This document shows, piece after piece, positions 45,878 through 54,943 of a stretch of 64,000 bases of DNA. The notes beneath the pieces were generated by a model. It did not search any database. It was not told the origin of the DNA and was given only the letters and a program-made list of their open reading frames with translations. The stretch is from positions 35,189 through 99,188 of the forward strand of contig CANBFE010000012.1 of assembly GCA_947367855.1 (NCBI GenBank), read 5' to 3'. Every line of letters begins with the position of its first letter. Within the stretch, counting starts at the first letter, position 1. The position numbers and the translations under genes are program-made. The DNA is from an uncultured Lachnospiraceae bacterium (lineage in GTDB: Bacteria; Bacillota; Clostridia; Lachnospirales; Lachnospiraceae).

Positions 45878-48800
45878 TCAAATTTCCGATAAAAGCCGAG
45901 CCAAAATCACCACTTTTTCCTCCTGTGGAATATTTCGTCCAAAACCGTTTAATGTGGATTTCATTTTATTCAACATTACTTGTCCATTTTCACTAATTTC
46001 ACATTTGTCATAAGTTGATATTTTGGGTTCTTCTCCTACCGTCTTAATAATAATTTGAAATTCACTCTCCCCAGGCTGTCCATCAGAGATATAGCCATCT
46101 AACCGTTCCAGTATATTTCGCAATCTCTTTTGAAAATCCTCAATCATTGAATCGCTCCAAAAATCCGTTTCAAAACCTGCAATGATTTTTGCGATATTGC
46201 CAACTACTTTTTCATTGTCGCTCTCCGGATTTAACGCCTGAACATAATTCAAAAATGCATTTGTCTGGTAATCAAAGTTTTTTTGCTTCTTTACTTCCCA
46301 CTTTGATTCATATATTCTAATAAGTCCAGAGGCAAGCGTCTCTTCTTTCCCAAGTTCCAAAAGATTCCTTATAATTTTCTCAATATTGTTGTTCTGACTC
46401 AAAAGGACATTCTCTAACTCCCCGCATACCCGCTTTATACTTTGTAAAAGAAAATCCAAATTACTTTCCATTTTGGGTAATTCTTCAAAGAAAAACTTAT
46501 AAAAATCCTTATGTGACAAACTCATGATATCTCTGTATTGTTTTGCAGTATCCGAAACATACCTATCCGTTGCCCTCGCAATCTTGGGTAGATTGGCATA
46601 ATGGCCATTCATGGCTCTCAAAAGCTCTTTCAATCTGTTTTTGGGATTCAATGTCAAATATTCCGCAAAATATTCTTCTAATCCATTTATGTACCTGCGT
46701 TGCTCTTCTGTCCAATCACATAAATAAAAATAATAGTCATCTGGTCTTTCAAATGCTTTTAAAAGCTCTTCTGCAGAATATTCTCTCTCAGCTCCATGGA
46801 AATAGATTCCCACATTCTCATACTTTTTTAACTCGACTGCAAACAACAGGGGAAGATATCCGTCCCTAAGTCCAAACGGCTCCTCCTTTAAAAGCTCCAC
46901 CAACTCCTGCAAAGGTCTCTGTGCCTTGGTACATCTCCGCAAATAATTTTTGATTTCCAGCTTTACGTAATCTCCGGCGCACTCCCCTGCAGCCTCTCCC
47001 GCCTCTCCTGGAAAGACATTCTTAACTACTTCACCATCCTCAATGAATCCATTTTTCAAAAGAGTTGAACGAAGCATAGTATGCTCTGGAGACATGGGTG
47101 AAAATGCACTTATTCCGTTATCTTCCCCTCCAATAATAGTAGAAATAACTTTAATCCTTGATGCCTTGATTGTCCCTGAAAGATTGTTTTTATTTACAAT
47201 ATCATTATTTACAATCACAGTTTTGTTAAACGCTCTAAACATCATCCGACTCGCTTCTGTTGCCAGTTCTTTTTCGGATGATAGCTTCTTGTGTTCACCA
47301 TTTATAAATGTCAAAATTCTTGAATTTTCAAAAGATTTCCATGCCCGGATTTTTTCGCTGACAATCCCCCTTTGTTCCTCTAAATATAACTCTAATTCCC
47401 TTACAGCCGTTGGATCCTCCTTTTTTAATTCCTCTCGAATAGAGTAAAAATATTCAATGGCAATATAGCGCTTTACTTCCTCCTTCAGCTCATTGGAGGT
47501 GGGATTTACCAACAGTATAGAACGTTCTAAAGTATTTTGTGTATTCGTATAAAATTCTTCTGAATAATCATCATCAAATACCAACGCTAATACACCATCA
47601 TAATATTGAGGTACTATTTTCAATAATGACTTTTTGCTGATATCCTGTTTCTGCACAAAAACGGGAATAAACATTCTGTTTATATGATATCTTGCATTAT
47701 ATTCATAAGGATACACAACAAAATTAATAAACTTTTCATTTAACTCTGTAATTACCATTTCATTTGTAATACCTTGCATTTTTTCCTCAATCATTGAGTC
47801 AAAATCATAAATACTACTATCTAAAAAGTCATAGTAACCATATTGCCTCATGAATTTTATTATCTTCATATGTTCCAGGCTATCAATGGCTCTATCAATA
47901 GTATCGTCTTCTTCATCAATCACATATTTTAATGTATCCCTATCCGCCGATAAGACAGCCGTATCTGCAATAATATTTACAACTGCCATCGTTTTCAATA
48001 TCTTTTTTTCTGTTTGGGCTACCTCCATCGAGCCCAGTTTATTAAGTGCAAACTGGAGCTTCTTATAGTTTTCATATACATCATCTGCCCTATAAGATCT
48101 TATATTTACTTCAAAATAATCATAAATCAAATCAAGCCCCACAAAATGAAACTCTTTTGTATCCATCTGCTTAATCTGCTTGAAAAGTGCGTTCTCTTCA
48201 TCGCTTGCCAAATACGTAAAGAAAGTCCTTTCATTTTGAGCAACCCGCTTGGATAAACGATCCAATGCATACAATGTAATGGGATGCAAAGGAAAACCAC
48301 CTTCAAAAGGATTTTTACCATCTTGTGGGCGCAGAAATCCCTTAAACCCATAAGCACGTTCAAACAAATTCTTAAGTTCCAGTTCAAAATATTTACTGAA
48401 TTTGTTCCATTGCCCTGTTTTAGGTATTATGTGCGGAATCAATGATAAACATTGGTCATATCTGGTATTAATCGAAGTTGCCCGGAATCTCCCTTCAACC
48501 TTTTTCCATTCCTCACTCAAATCACTTCTCATTTTTTCTGTATAAAGAGAAAGCTGTTTGTGCGACACAAGAATCACATAGTTATTGAATACAGAATGGT
48601 CACAGTATTCGGCTAAATCTTGAATACTTTTAACACGGGCAGTCTCCCCTCTATCTTCCAGATATCTGCCAAATTCATCAAATACAAATACAATCCCCTG
48701 GTAATCCTTAGCAATTACTTCATTTGCCGTGTCCAAGCTATCTATTAAGTTTCCTGTTTCACTTACAAAAGTTGCCCCATATGTCATAAGCCGAAAGACT

Positions 48801-49414
48801 TCATCAAAAGTCTTTTCACTGTTGTTATCATACTGTGACAACCCGGCTTTCAAGTCTGTAACTTCAATTTCAAGTTTATTCAAAATATCATGCAATCTCA
48901 GTGATGATTCCTGTCCATCTTCCCATTTATTTATTAATCCTAATGCTTCCTGAAAATAGTTTTTAAAACATACTGCAATATTCCTATTATCCAGTTCTTT
49001 TTTTAACGAATAAATAATGCATTTATCAAAATCTTTATGGTCTGAATATACAGGAACAACAAAATAAGGTTTCTGTGTATCTGCATATTCCTTTAGATAA
49101 ATGGACAGCGAATTATCATATTCCTCTAAGGCTCTCAATAAAACATCAAAATCCTCGCTATCTGTATTTATCTGTCCCAAAATCGCACATAGTACAGTTA
49201 AGAGGTGAGACTTGCCTGTACCGTAAGAACCATATAGAATTCTGGAATGTACATTTGTTTTATCAATAATTCCATACAAATATTCAGCCAGAATTTCCGT
49301 CGTTGTTTTATTAGGAATAAACTCTGAAAGTCTGTTTTGGTTTTTTAAATCAAAGTTAAGATTTGCCGAATATTTGTATTCCTTTTTTCTTTTTATAAGC
49401 TTTGAATAGTCCAT
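45878..49414 (-). CDS. sspC: SspC-like large P-loop ATPase
   Basis: Predicted 1178 aa. Walker A LYGSYGTGKSHLL (60-72) and Walker B GIVFVFDEFGRYLE (240-253) lie in the N-terminal ATPase. The rest is long and mostly helical, with an Ala/Glu-rich section around 810-830 (VFPGEAGEAAGECAGDYV). It resembles the BrxC/PglY type of large ATPase in phage defence and is in the place of SspC between SspB and SspD. It should power DNA handling during single-strand phosphorothioation. Assignment to SspC rests on order and architecture. Confidence 0.75.
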   Translation of the reverse strand: MDYSKLIKRKKEYKYSANLNFDLKNQNRLSEFIPNKTTTEILAEYLYGIIDKTNVHSRILYGSYGTGKSHLLTVLCAILGQINTDSEDFDVLLRALEEYDNSLSIYLKEYADTQKPYFVVPVYSDHKDFDKCIIYSLKKELDNRNIAVCFKNYFQEALGLINKWEDGQESSLRLHDILNKLEIEVTDLKAGLSQYDNNSEKTFDEVFRLMTYGATFVSETGNLIDSLDTANEVIAKDYQGIVFVFDEFGRYLEDRGETARVKSIQDLAEYCDHSVFNNYVILVSHKQLSLYTEKMRSDLSEEWKKVEGRFRATSINTRYDQCLSLIPHIIPKTGQWNKFSKYFELELKNLFERAYGFKGFLRPQDGKNPFEGGFPLHPITLYALDRLSKRVAQNERTFFTYLASDEENALFKQIKQMDTKEFHFVGLDLIYDYFEVNIRSYRADDVYENYKKLQFALNKLGSMEVAQTEKKILKTMAVVNIIADTAVLSADRDTLKYVIDEEDDTIDRAIDSLEHMKIIKFMRQYGYYDFLDSSIYDFDSMIEEKMQGITNEMVITELNEKFINFVVYPYEYNARYHINRMFIPVFVQKQDISKKSLLKIVPQYYDGVLALVFDDDYSEEFYTNTQNTLERSILLVNPTSNELKEEVKRYIAIEYFYSIREELKKEDPTAVRELELYLEEQRGIVSEKIRAWKSFENSRILTFINGEHKKLSSEKELATEASRMMFRAFNKTVIVNNDIVNKNNLSGTIKASRIKVISTIIGGEDNGISAFSPMSPEHTMLRSTLLKNGFIEDGEVVKNVFPGEAGEAAGECAGDYVKLEIKNYLRRCTKAQRPLQELVELLKEEPFGLRDGYLPLLFAVELKKYENVGIYFHGAEREYSAEELLKAFERPDDYYFYLCDWTEEQRRYINGLEEYFAEYLTLNPKNRLKELLRAMNGHYANLPKIARATDRYVSDTAKQYRDIMSLSHKDFYKFFFEELPKMESNLDFLLQSIKRVCGELENVLLSQNNNIEKIIRNLLELGKEETLASGLIRIYESKWEVKKQKNFDYQTNAFLNYVQALNPESDNEKVVGNIAKIIAGFETDFWSDSMIEDFQKRLRNILERLDGYISDGQPGESEFQIIIKTVGEEPKISTYDKCEISENGQVMLNKMKSTLNGFGRNIPQEEKVVILARLLSEI

Positions 49415-49427
49415 ATAATCTTTCTAC

Positions 49428-50303
49428 CTACCCAATATAATATTTATCCAACAATTGACTATATTCTCTGTCCAGGAACTCCACATATCGGTTTCCAAAA
49501 TTATTATTAAGCGCAATATATCCCTTATTTTCTGCTTCCAATAAGAAATCCATCAGCTTTGAGTATTTCATATTAAAATATTTACCAATTTGAAAGCGGT
49601 CTTCCATTAGCTTGTCTATACTAATGGAAGCACTACTTTTGCTTTCATCTATATTGTCCATAGCAATGCAATAGATTAGAATTTCCAATGGAATATCTTT
49701 TTGGGTCAATAATCTCTTTGCCATTCTTTTATTTTCATCAACATAAAGTATCTTTAACGGTGCTAAAAAAGGGTATGTATCTTCATCCATTATGTTTTTA
49801 AGGTCAAAATTATCGTCCCCAATATAAGTGCTTCTAAGACAATTATACTCCTTATCAACGGCTGCTTTCCGAATACTCACGCCATTCACTGTCAAGTATA
49901 AATAAAATGCATCTATAAATTCTTCCTTGCATATGGAATTACTTCCCCATTCATTAAACAACCAATACCATGCTGTCGCTTCTTCTTTATTAAGTGCCAG
50001 ACTTCTGTGCATCAGTAAAAGAGAACCTTGTCTTTGAAAATATATATCAGAAAATTCTAGTGCCTTAAATATATCTGTCTTTTCCTGTACGATTCCCTCC
50101 GCATCTTTTCCTTCTGTTGTAAGCCCCATCGCTACAGCCCAATATCTCAAGGCTTTTATCATAATCCGCCCCACTCCAATATTGTCAACAGCTTCTTGTT
50201 CTTTACTTGGAGAAAATATATGTTTGTCTTCATTTACAGCCACCAGAATTTTTGTACCCCATCCGTTTCTCATATAAAACGAGCTATGTTTATTTATAAC
50301 CAT
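49428..50303 (-). CDS. sspB: SspB, DUF4007 protein of the phosphorothioation system
   Basis: Predicted 291 aa. DUF4007 features: SFYMRNGWGTKILVAV near the start, VGRIMIKALRYWAVAMGL, and ATAWYWLFNEW in the middle. SspB is the DUF4007 member with reported nicking activity that opens DNA for sulfur insertion in SspABCD systems. The ATG at 50303 aligns with the family start; GGGGG lies upstream. A TTG at 50327 is in frame. First gene of the run; 13 bases separate it from sspC. Confidence 0.85.
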   Translation of the reverse strand: MVINKHSSFYMRNGWGTKILVAVNEDKHIFSPSKEQEAVDNIGVGRIMIKALRYWAVAMGLTTEGKDAEGIVQEKTDIFKALEFSDIYFQRQGSLLLMHRSLALNKEEATAWYWLFNEWGSNSICKEEFIDAFYLYLTVNGVSIRKAAVDKEYNCLRSTYIGDDNFDLKNIMDEDTYPFLAPLKILYVDENKRMAKRLLTQKDIPLEILIYCIAMDNIDESKSSASISIDKLMEDRFQIGKYFNMKYSKLMDFLLEAENKGYIALNNNFGNRYVEFLDREYSQLLDKYYIG

Positions 50304-50846
50304 ATAATTTGGTACCCCCGATAACAATTTCTATATTCTGTCAATGAGCAAAACTATTGCCCACAAATCTGCAGTGTTATTGACAAGTATGGCAATTTGC
50401 AAAAACCTAAAGAAACAAAAATTATATGCTATCACTAAATACAAAGCTGATATTAGTATAACATAACACTTCCTTTAAGTCTCCACTTTTTTAACAGTGT
50501 ACAGATTGCATTGCCAAAACTAAACTTGTTTTCCGCCACTTCTCCATACCCTTTATCTCAATCACTATAGATACTACCCGTTCCATCTCACATTTCACTT
50601 CCCTGCGACTCATCTACATAATACAAGGACATTAAACGAATATTCAAATTATCTGGACACAATTCAGACTAAACCTTCAGTATGTAGTATTTCTGCTGAA
50701 GACATCCTGCGTCTTTAGAAAAACCAGATTTTCCGGCTACAAATATGTACCACTTATGGATATTGTAGCATGTCCCTCAAAATACCTCAATCTTTTTTTG
50801 ACGCGATACAAGCTCCAAGTATATTATCATAATATACAATATTTAT
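50304..50846. other. 540-base AT-rich gap upstream of sspB
   Basis: No credible gene on either strand. On the minus strand an extended -10 candidate TGTTATACT (50455-50463) and a TATAAT (50421-50426) could start the ssp transcript, but neither has a good -35. No tRNA, inverted repeat of note or integrase remnant was seen. Confidence 0.35.
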
Positions 50847-51668
50847 TTATGCTCTCTCAAACTCCCCCCGCCTCTCCTCAAAAAACCGATAAAAATACCT
50901 CACATTTTCAAGCTCCGTCCACTCCGCCTCCACCCAGTCCCTGGAATCCAGATCATAAATTCTTCCCTGCAGCGTCCCCAACATAAAAGGCGAATGGGTA
51001 GCAACAATAAACTGGCACCTCAGAAACCTGGCCATCCGATTCAAGTTTTCGGCCAACAATACCTGATTCTCCGGTGAAAGCGACACCTCCGGCTCATCCA
51101 ACAGATACAGCCCATCCGGCTCTATGAAATCCTCCAACATCTGCAATGCAGTCTCCCCATTCGAATACTTTTCCTGGGCATATATCAAGTTCTCCAACCG
51201 CTGCCGTGTCCCATAGGAATCCAACGACCCTCTCACCGCCTCTTTGTCCATTCCCCTTCTCACATGCTCGTATACATAACCGTCCTGGAGAACCTGTTCC
51301 TGCTGTATCTTTTTAATTTCGTACAGAATATCCTCACTCTTGATATACCTGCTGCCCGAAGGAATTTCCAGAAAAGATCTGCCGTCCTCCCGTTCCCCCA
51401 GGGTATACCTGCACTCCTCCACAAACCGTTCAAAATAAAGCACTCTTCCGTACTTATTACTGGCTGCATACTCCTGCCCCTGCAGTTTCAGCTTATTGGC
51501 AATAATATTCAGCACAGTGGACTTTCCCGAAGCATTATTGCCGTACAGCATGGTTATCGGACCGAAATACAGCCGCCTTTCCGTTTTCCCGGCAAATACA
51601 TGATATGGATAAATATTGGGATTTTCCACCGACTCTTCCGAAAACAAAAAGCTGCTCAAATAGATCAT
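50847..51668 (-). CDS. Stand-alone AAA/ABC-type ATPase
   Basis: Predicted 273 aa. Walker A MLYGNNASGKSTVLN, ABC-like Walker B GLYLLDEPEVSLSPENQ and switch His ATHSPFML make it a single-chain RecF/Rad50-like ATPase, as in many small AAA_21-type proteins. No effector domain is fused. The ATG at 51668 has GAGAGGGG upstream; the longer frame to 51728 lacks support. It lies between tag and the ssp genes and may be either an ordinary house gene or a defence component. Confidence 0.75.
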   Translation of the reverse strand: MIYLSSFLFSEESVENPNIYPYHVFAGKTERRLYFGPITMLYGNNASGKSTVLNIIANKLKLQGQEYAASNKYGRVLYFERFVEECRYTLGEREDGRSFLEIPSGSRYIKSEDILYEIKKIQQEQVLQDGYVYEHVRRGMDKEAVRGSLDSYGTRQRLENLIYAQEKYSNGETALQMLEDFIEPDGLYLLDEPEVSLSPENQVLLAENLNRMARFLRCQFIVATHSPFMLGTLQGRIYDLDSRDWVEAEWTELENVRYFYRFFEERRGEFERA

Positions 51669-51760
51669 AGGCCCCTCTCCAAAATTTTTCTTGTAAACCT
51701 TGTAAACTTTCTGATGATATATTACCATAAAAAGGGGAAAGCCATAGAAGCGGCTCTACC

Positions 51761-52363
51761 CTAAGCTTCCTTCTCCCGTTCCTTCCCTGCGGTCTCCGCA
51801 CCTTCCATAACCTCTCCATACCGGAAGCACCCTTCCCAATGATCATTCACCATGCCGCAGGCCTGCAGATGCGCATACACAGTCACCGATCCCAAATACT
51901 TGAATCCCCTCTTCTTCAAATCCGCGCTCACCCGGTCCGACAGCCCGTTTCTGGCCGGAATCTGCCCCTTCTGGTGCCCCATGTACAGAATCATCTTCCC
52001 TTGGGAAAACCCCCAGAGATACTCCGAAAACGTCCCGAACTCTTCCCTCACCTTCCGAAAACATCGGGCATTATGTATCACTGCTTCCACCTTCCGCCGG
52101 GACCGGATCATCCCCTCCGTCCCCAATATCCGCAGAATATCCTCCTCTCCGTACTCCGCCACCTTCTCATAATCGAACCCGTCAAAGCATTCCCGGAATA
52201 TCTCCCTCTTCTGGAGCATCATATTCCAGTTCAGCCCGCACTGCATGACCTCCATCATCAGGTACTCAAACTGCTTCCTGTCGTCCCGCACCGGCACGCC
52301 CCACTCCTCGTCATGATACTTTATCATTTTCTCATTGCACAGACACCATCCGCACCGTTCCAT
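51761..52363 (-). CDS. tag: DNA-3-methyladenine glycosylase I
   Basis: Predicted 200 aa. N-terminal RCGWCLCNEKMIKYHDEEWG holds Cys4 and His17, two of the zinc-binding residues; catalytic-site region QCGLNWNMMLQKR; C-terminal VNDHWEGCFRY. It excises 3-methyladenine from alkylated DNA in base excision repair. Single gene with its own leader; 93 bases upstream of the ATPase gene. Confidence 0.95.
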   Translation of the reverse strand: MERCGWCLCNEKMIKYHDEEWGVPVRDDRKQFEYLMMEVMQCGLNWNMMLQKREIFRECFDGFDYEKVAEYGEEDILRILGTEGMIRSRRKVEAVIHNARCFRKVREEFGTFSEYLWGFSQGKMILYMGHQKGQIPARNGLSDRVSADLKKRGFKYLGSVTVYAHLQACGMVNDHWEGCFRYGEVMEGAETAGKEREKEA

Positions 52364-52648
52364 AGCCAGTCTCCTCCTATCCGTTGATTCCCGTTATCCC
52401 AACCCGTTTCTGTTGATCCGCCCTTTCCTGACGGCTCCTGTATCCTCTGTGACCTTCCATTCAACAAACCATCTTTATGAAAAAATCAATATAAATCCCC
52501 TATCCTCTGCCATGTTTTTATTTTACTACTTCTTTTCGGAATATGCCATCCTTTCTTTGTCCGCCCTTTCGATCAGTCAGCCGCCTCTATTTCCCATCTT
52601 TTCCGCCTTCCCCAATTTTCATCACCCCCTTGCCCTCCGCTTTCCGAT

Positions 52649-52924
52649 ATGCTAAAATATCCAAAACGCCCCGCCGGAAAGGAAAAGAATCTGGTTGCCA
52701 TGATCATGAACAGGCAGGCAACCAAGGCAAACGGCATCAAAATCCTGGCTGCCCACTATGGAATTTCTCCGGAAGAGGTGGCCGCCTTCGGAGACGACTA
52801 CAACGATATAGACATGCTGCAATCCTGCGGCATAGGGATTGCAGTGGACAATGCCCTGCCGGAAGTAGAAGCTGCCGCCAACCAAATCTGCGGAAGCAAT
52901 GAACAGGACGGCGTAGACAGATAG
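52649..52924 (+). pseudogene. C-terminal remnant of a Cof-type HAD hydrolase
   Basis: Ninety-one codons encode only the last third of a Cof-like phosphatase: ATKANGIKILAAHYGIS, AAFGDDYNDIDML (motif IV Asp residues) and GIGIAVDNALPEVEAAA. The N-terminal catalytic DxDxT motif and cap are absent, and the frame ends early after GVDR. Left behind by a deletion near the edge of the accessory region. Confidence 0.75.
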
Positions 52925-53006
52925 ATTGCCGACAATCTACTGTAAAAATAAGGAAAGCCGCACTGCAGCACTCATCAGCACAGACCTCAAAGAAAGGAAA
53001 CCCATT

Positions 53007-53900
53007 ATGAACCGAAAAGAAATCGCCAGGGAAACCCTGGATATCATGGAAAAAGGATTCTATGAAACGCACAATACATCCATAGATATCAAAGCGCTCC
53101 AGGAACATTCCATAAAAGAAAGCTTCCTGCTGACCCCGGAACAGGGCCGGATCTTACTGGAACAATATGACAACCCCTGCCCGAAAAGCAAAACCTCAGC
53201 CCCATCCTCCAAAACCGTTGTCCGGGTCTGGAACTGCTCCACTGTGGATGCCATCCTGAAGCTGTCCCGGGAATTAGACCAGGACGCCTCTGTTTTGGTC
53301 AAAACTGCCCCCATCCCCTCCCCAGGAAACAGCTCTCCCATAGCAGTCCTCAATTTCGCCAGTGCCAAAAATCCCGGCGGCGGATTCATCAACGGCGCCA
53401 TGGCCCAGGAAGAAAGCCTTGCCGCCTCAAGCTGCCTCTACAACACTTTAATCGCCCACGAAACCTACTACAAAAATAACCGGGCATGCAATACCATGAT
53501 GTACACCAACCACGCAATTTACTCACCGGATGTAGTCTTTTTCCGGGACGGCGCTTTCCGGCTGTTGGAGCAGCCCGTCACCGCCTCCGTTCTGACCCTG
53601 CCCGCAGTCAACATGGGTCAGGTACTGCTGAAAGGCGAGGATGCAGCTTCCGCAAAACAGGCAATGCGGGAGCGGATGAAACTTGCCCTGGCCATCTTTG
53701 CCAGTCAGAAATGCCCTCACCTGATCCTGGGAGCCTACGGATGCGGCGTATTCCGCAATGACCCCGAAGACGTGGCTGCATGGTGGCAGGAATTGTTGGA
53801 AAACCACTTCCCGGATACCTTCCGGACGGTTATCTTTGCGGTTTTGGACAAATCCGCCTCCCGGTCCTGCATTATGCCGTTCCAGGATATTTTTTCCTGA
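53007..53900 (+). CDS. Bacterial-type PARG / macrodomain protein (TIGR02452 family)
   Basis: Predicted 297 aa. The PARG signature is clear: NFASAKNPGGGFINGAMAQEE (in parts: ASAKNPGGGF, GAMAQEESLAAS), with the GGG-x6-QEE catalytic loop, then LGAYGCGVFRN. Members remove ADP-ribose from proteins or bind ADP-ribose. Start at 53007 with AAGGAAAC upstream; the frame is open to 52926 but without a ribosome site. It lies beside the defence region and may reverse phage- or toxin-driven ADP-ribosylation, or be an ordinary NAD metabolism gene. Confidence 0.87.
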   Translation: MNRKEIARETLDIMEKGFYETHNTSIDIKALQEHSIKESFLLTPEQGRILLEQYDNPCPKSKTSAPSSKTVVRVWNCSTVDAILKLSRELDQDASVLVKTAPIPSPGNSSPIAVLNFASAKNPGGGFINGAMAQEESLAASSCLYNTLIAHETYYKNNRACNTMMYTNHAIYSPDVVFFRDGAFRLLEQPVTASVLTLPAVNMGQVLLKGEDAASAKQAMRERMKLALAIFASQKCPHLILGAYGCGVFRNDPEDVAAWWQELLENHFPDTFRTVIFAVLDKSASRSCIMPFQDIFS

Positions 53901-54105
53901 AAAATAAAAGAAAACTGCAGGCTTACGGCTCCCAGGCCATGGGGCTGATCCTCCCGTGGGCCCGGGACTCCCGAAAATCCATTTTTTTCATCCAGACATT
54001 CTTATGACATTCCCAGACAAAACGCCCTTTTCATCCGATACCTTTCATTTACTGTAAGTATTCTTTTTCCCCTTCCTGTGTTACCATAGAATCACCGCAG
54101 CGGAA

Positions 54106-54117
54106 TCGGCATGCCGA
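54106..54117. promoter_or_regulatory. Palindrome upstream of the Bce-like transporter genes
   Basis: TCGGCATGCCGA, a perfect 12-base palindrome 52 bases before the transporter start; TTACTGTAA, another palindrome, lies near 54051. The 269-base gap 53901-54169 has no gene. Either could bind the response regulator encoded downstream. Confidence 0.4.
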
Positions 54118-54169
54118 AAAAATAAACAAACATGCAGAACAGACTTACAAACAACCGGGAGGCTCAGAC

Positions 54170-54943
54170 ATGAAACCTGTACTTGAAATCAACGCACTGA
54201 AAAAATACTACGGAAAGTCCGCAAACCCCACCAAAGCCCTGGACGGCATCACCTTCCAGGGCATGGCAGGGGAATTCCTGGGCATTATGGGAAGCAGCGG
54301 CTCCGGGAAATCCACCCTGCTGAACTGCATCGCCACGGTGATACGGCCGGACAGCGGCAGCATTATCATGAACGGCGCTTCCGTGCTGAAACTGAAGGGC
54401 GCTGCCCTTGCCGGATACCGGGGAAGGCAAATCGGTTATCTGTTCCAGAATTTCGAACTTCTGGATAACCTCACCGGAAAGGAAAACATTCTCCTGCCCC
54501 TGTCCATCCAGAATGTGCCGGAGAAGGAAAGCCGCAAACGCCTGCACAGCCTGGCCGACTATCTGGAAATCCGGGATGTACTGGATAAATTTCCCTCCCA
54601 GATGTCCGGCGGCCAGAAACAGCGGGTGGCAGCCGCCAGGGCCCTGATTTTAACGCCCGGCATTATCCTGGCGGACGAACCCACGGGCGCACTGGATTCC
54701 CGGAACGCAAAATCGCTGATGGAGAAGCTCTCCGGTTTAAATCAGGACAAAAACACCACCATCCTGATGGTTACCCACGACACCAATGCGGCAAGCTACT
54801 GCCGGAGGATACTGTTTATCCAGGACGGCATCATTTTTCACGAACTGCGCAGAGACATGGAAACGGAATCCCGCCCGGACTTCTACGAGCGGATTCTCAA
54901 TGTGACCGCGCATCTGGGAGGAGGAAACGCAAATGTTTTATAA
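54170..54943 (+). CDS. bceA: Bce-like ABC transporter ATP-binding protein
   Basis: Predicted 257 aa. Walker A GSSGSGKSTLLNC, signature MSGGQKQRVAAARAL, Walker B ILADEPTGALDS and MVTHDTNAASYC. This is a MacB/BceA-type ATPase that energises a permease to free cell-wall precursors from peptide antibiotics. The ATG has GGGAGG upstream. The permease gene overlaps by 11 bases, and a response regulator and histidine kinase follow, which is the standard Bce order. Confidence 0.92.
   Translation: MKPVLEINALKKYYGKSANPTKALDGITFQGMAGEFLGIMGSSGSGKSTLLNCIATVIRPDSGSIIMNGASVLKLKGAALAGYRGRQIGYLFQNFELLDNLTGKENILLPLSIQNVPEKESRKRLHSLADYLEIRDVLDKFPSQMSGGQKQRVAAARALILTPGIILADEPTGALDSRNAKSLMEKLSGLNQDKNTTILMVTHDTNAASYCRRILFIQDGIIFHELRRDMETESRPDFYERILNVTAHLGGGNANVL

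Noticed and set aside
45878..49414. DndD, because it lies beside a PAPS-reductase gene
   Set aside because: Size is about twice DndD, no SMC-like coiled-coil layout; Walker motifs and context match an SspC/BrxC-type ATPase.
45878..50303. BREX system based on the BrxC-like ATPase
   Set aside because: No BrxX/PglX methyltransferase, BrxZ/PglZ phosphatase or Lon-like BrxL is present; sulfur-transfer genes fit Ssp.
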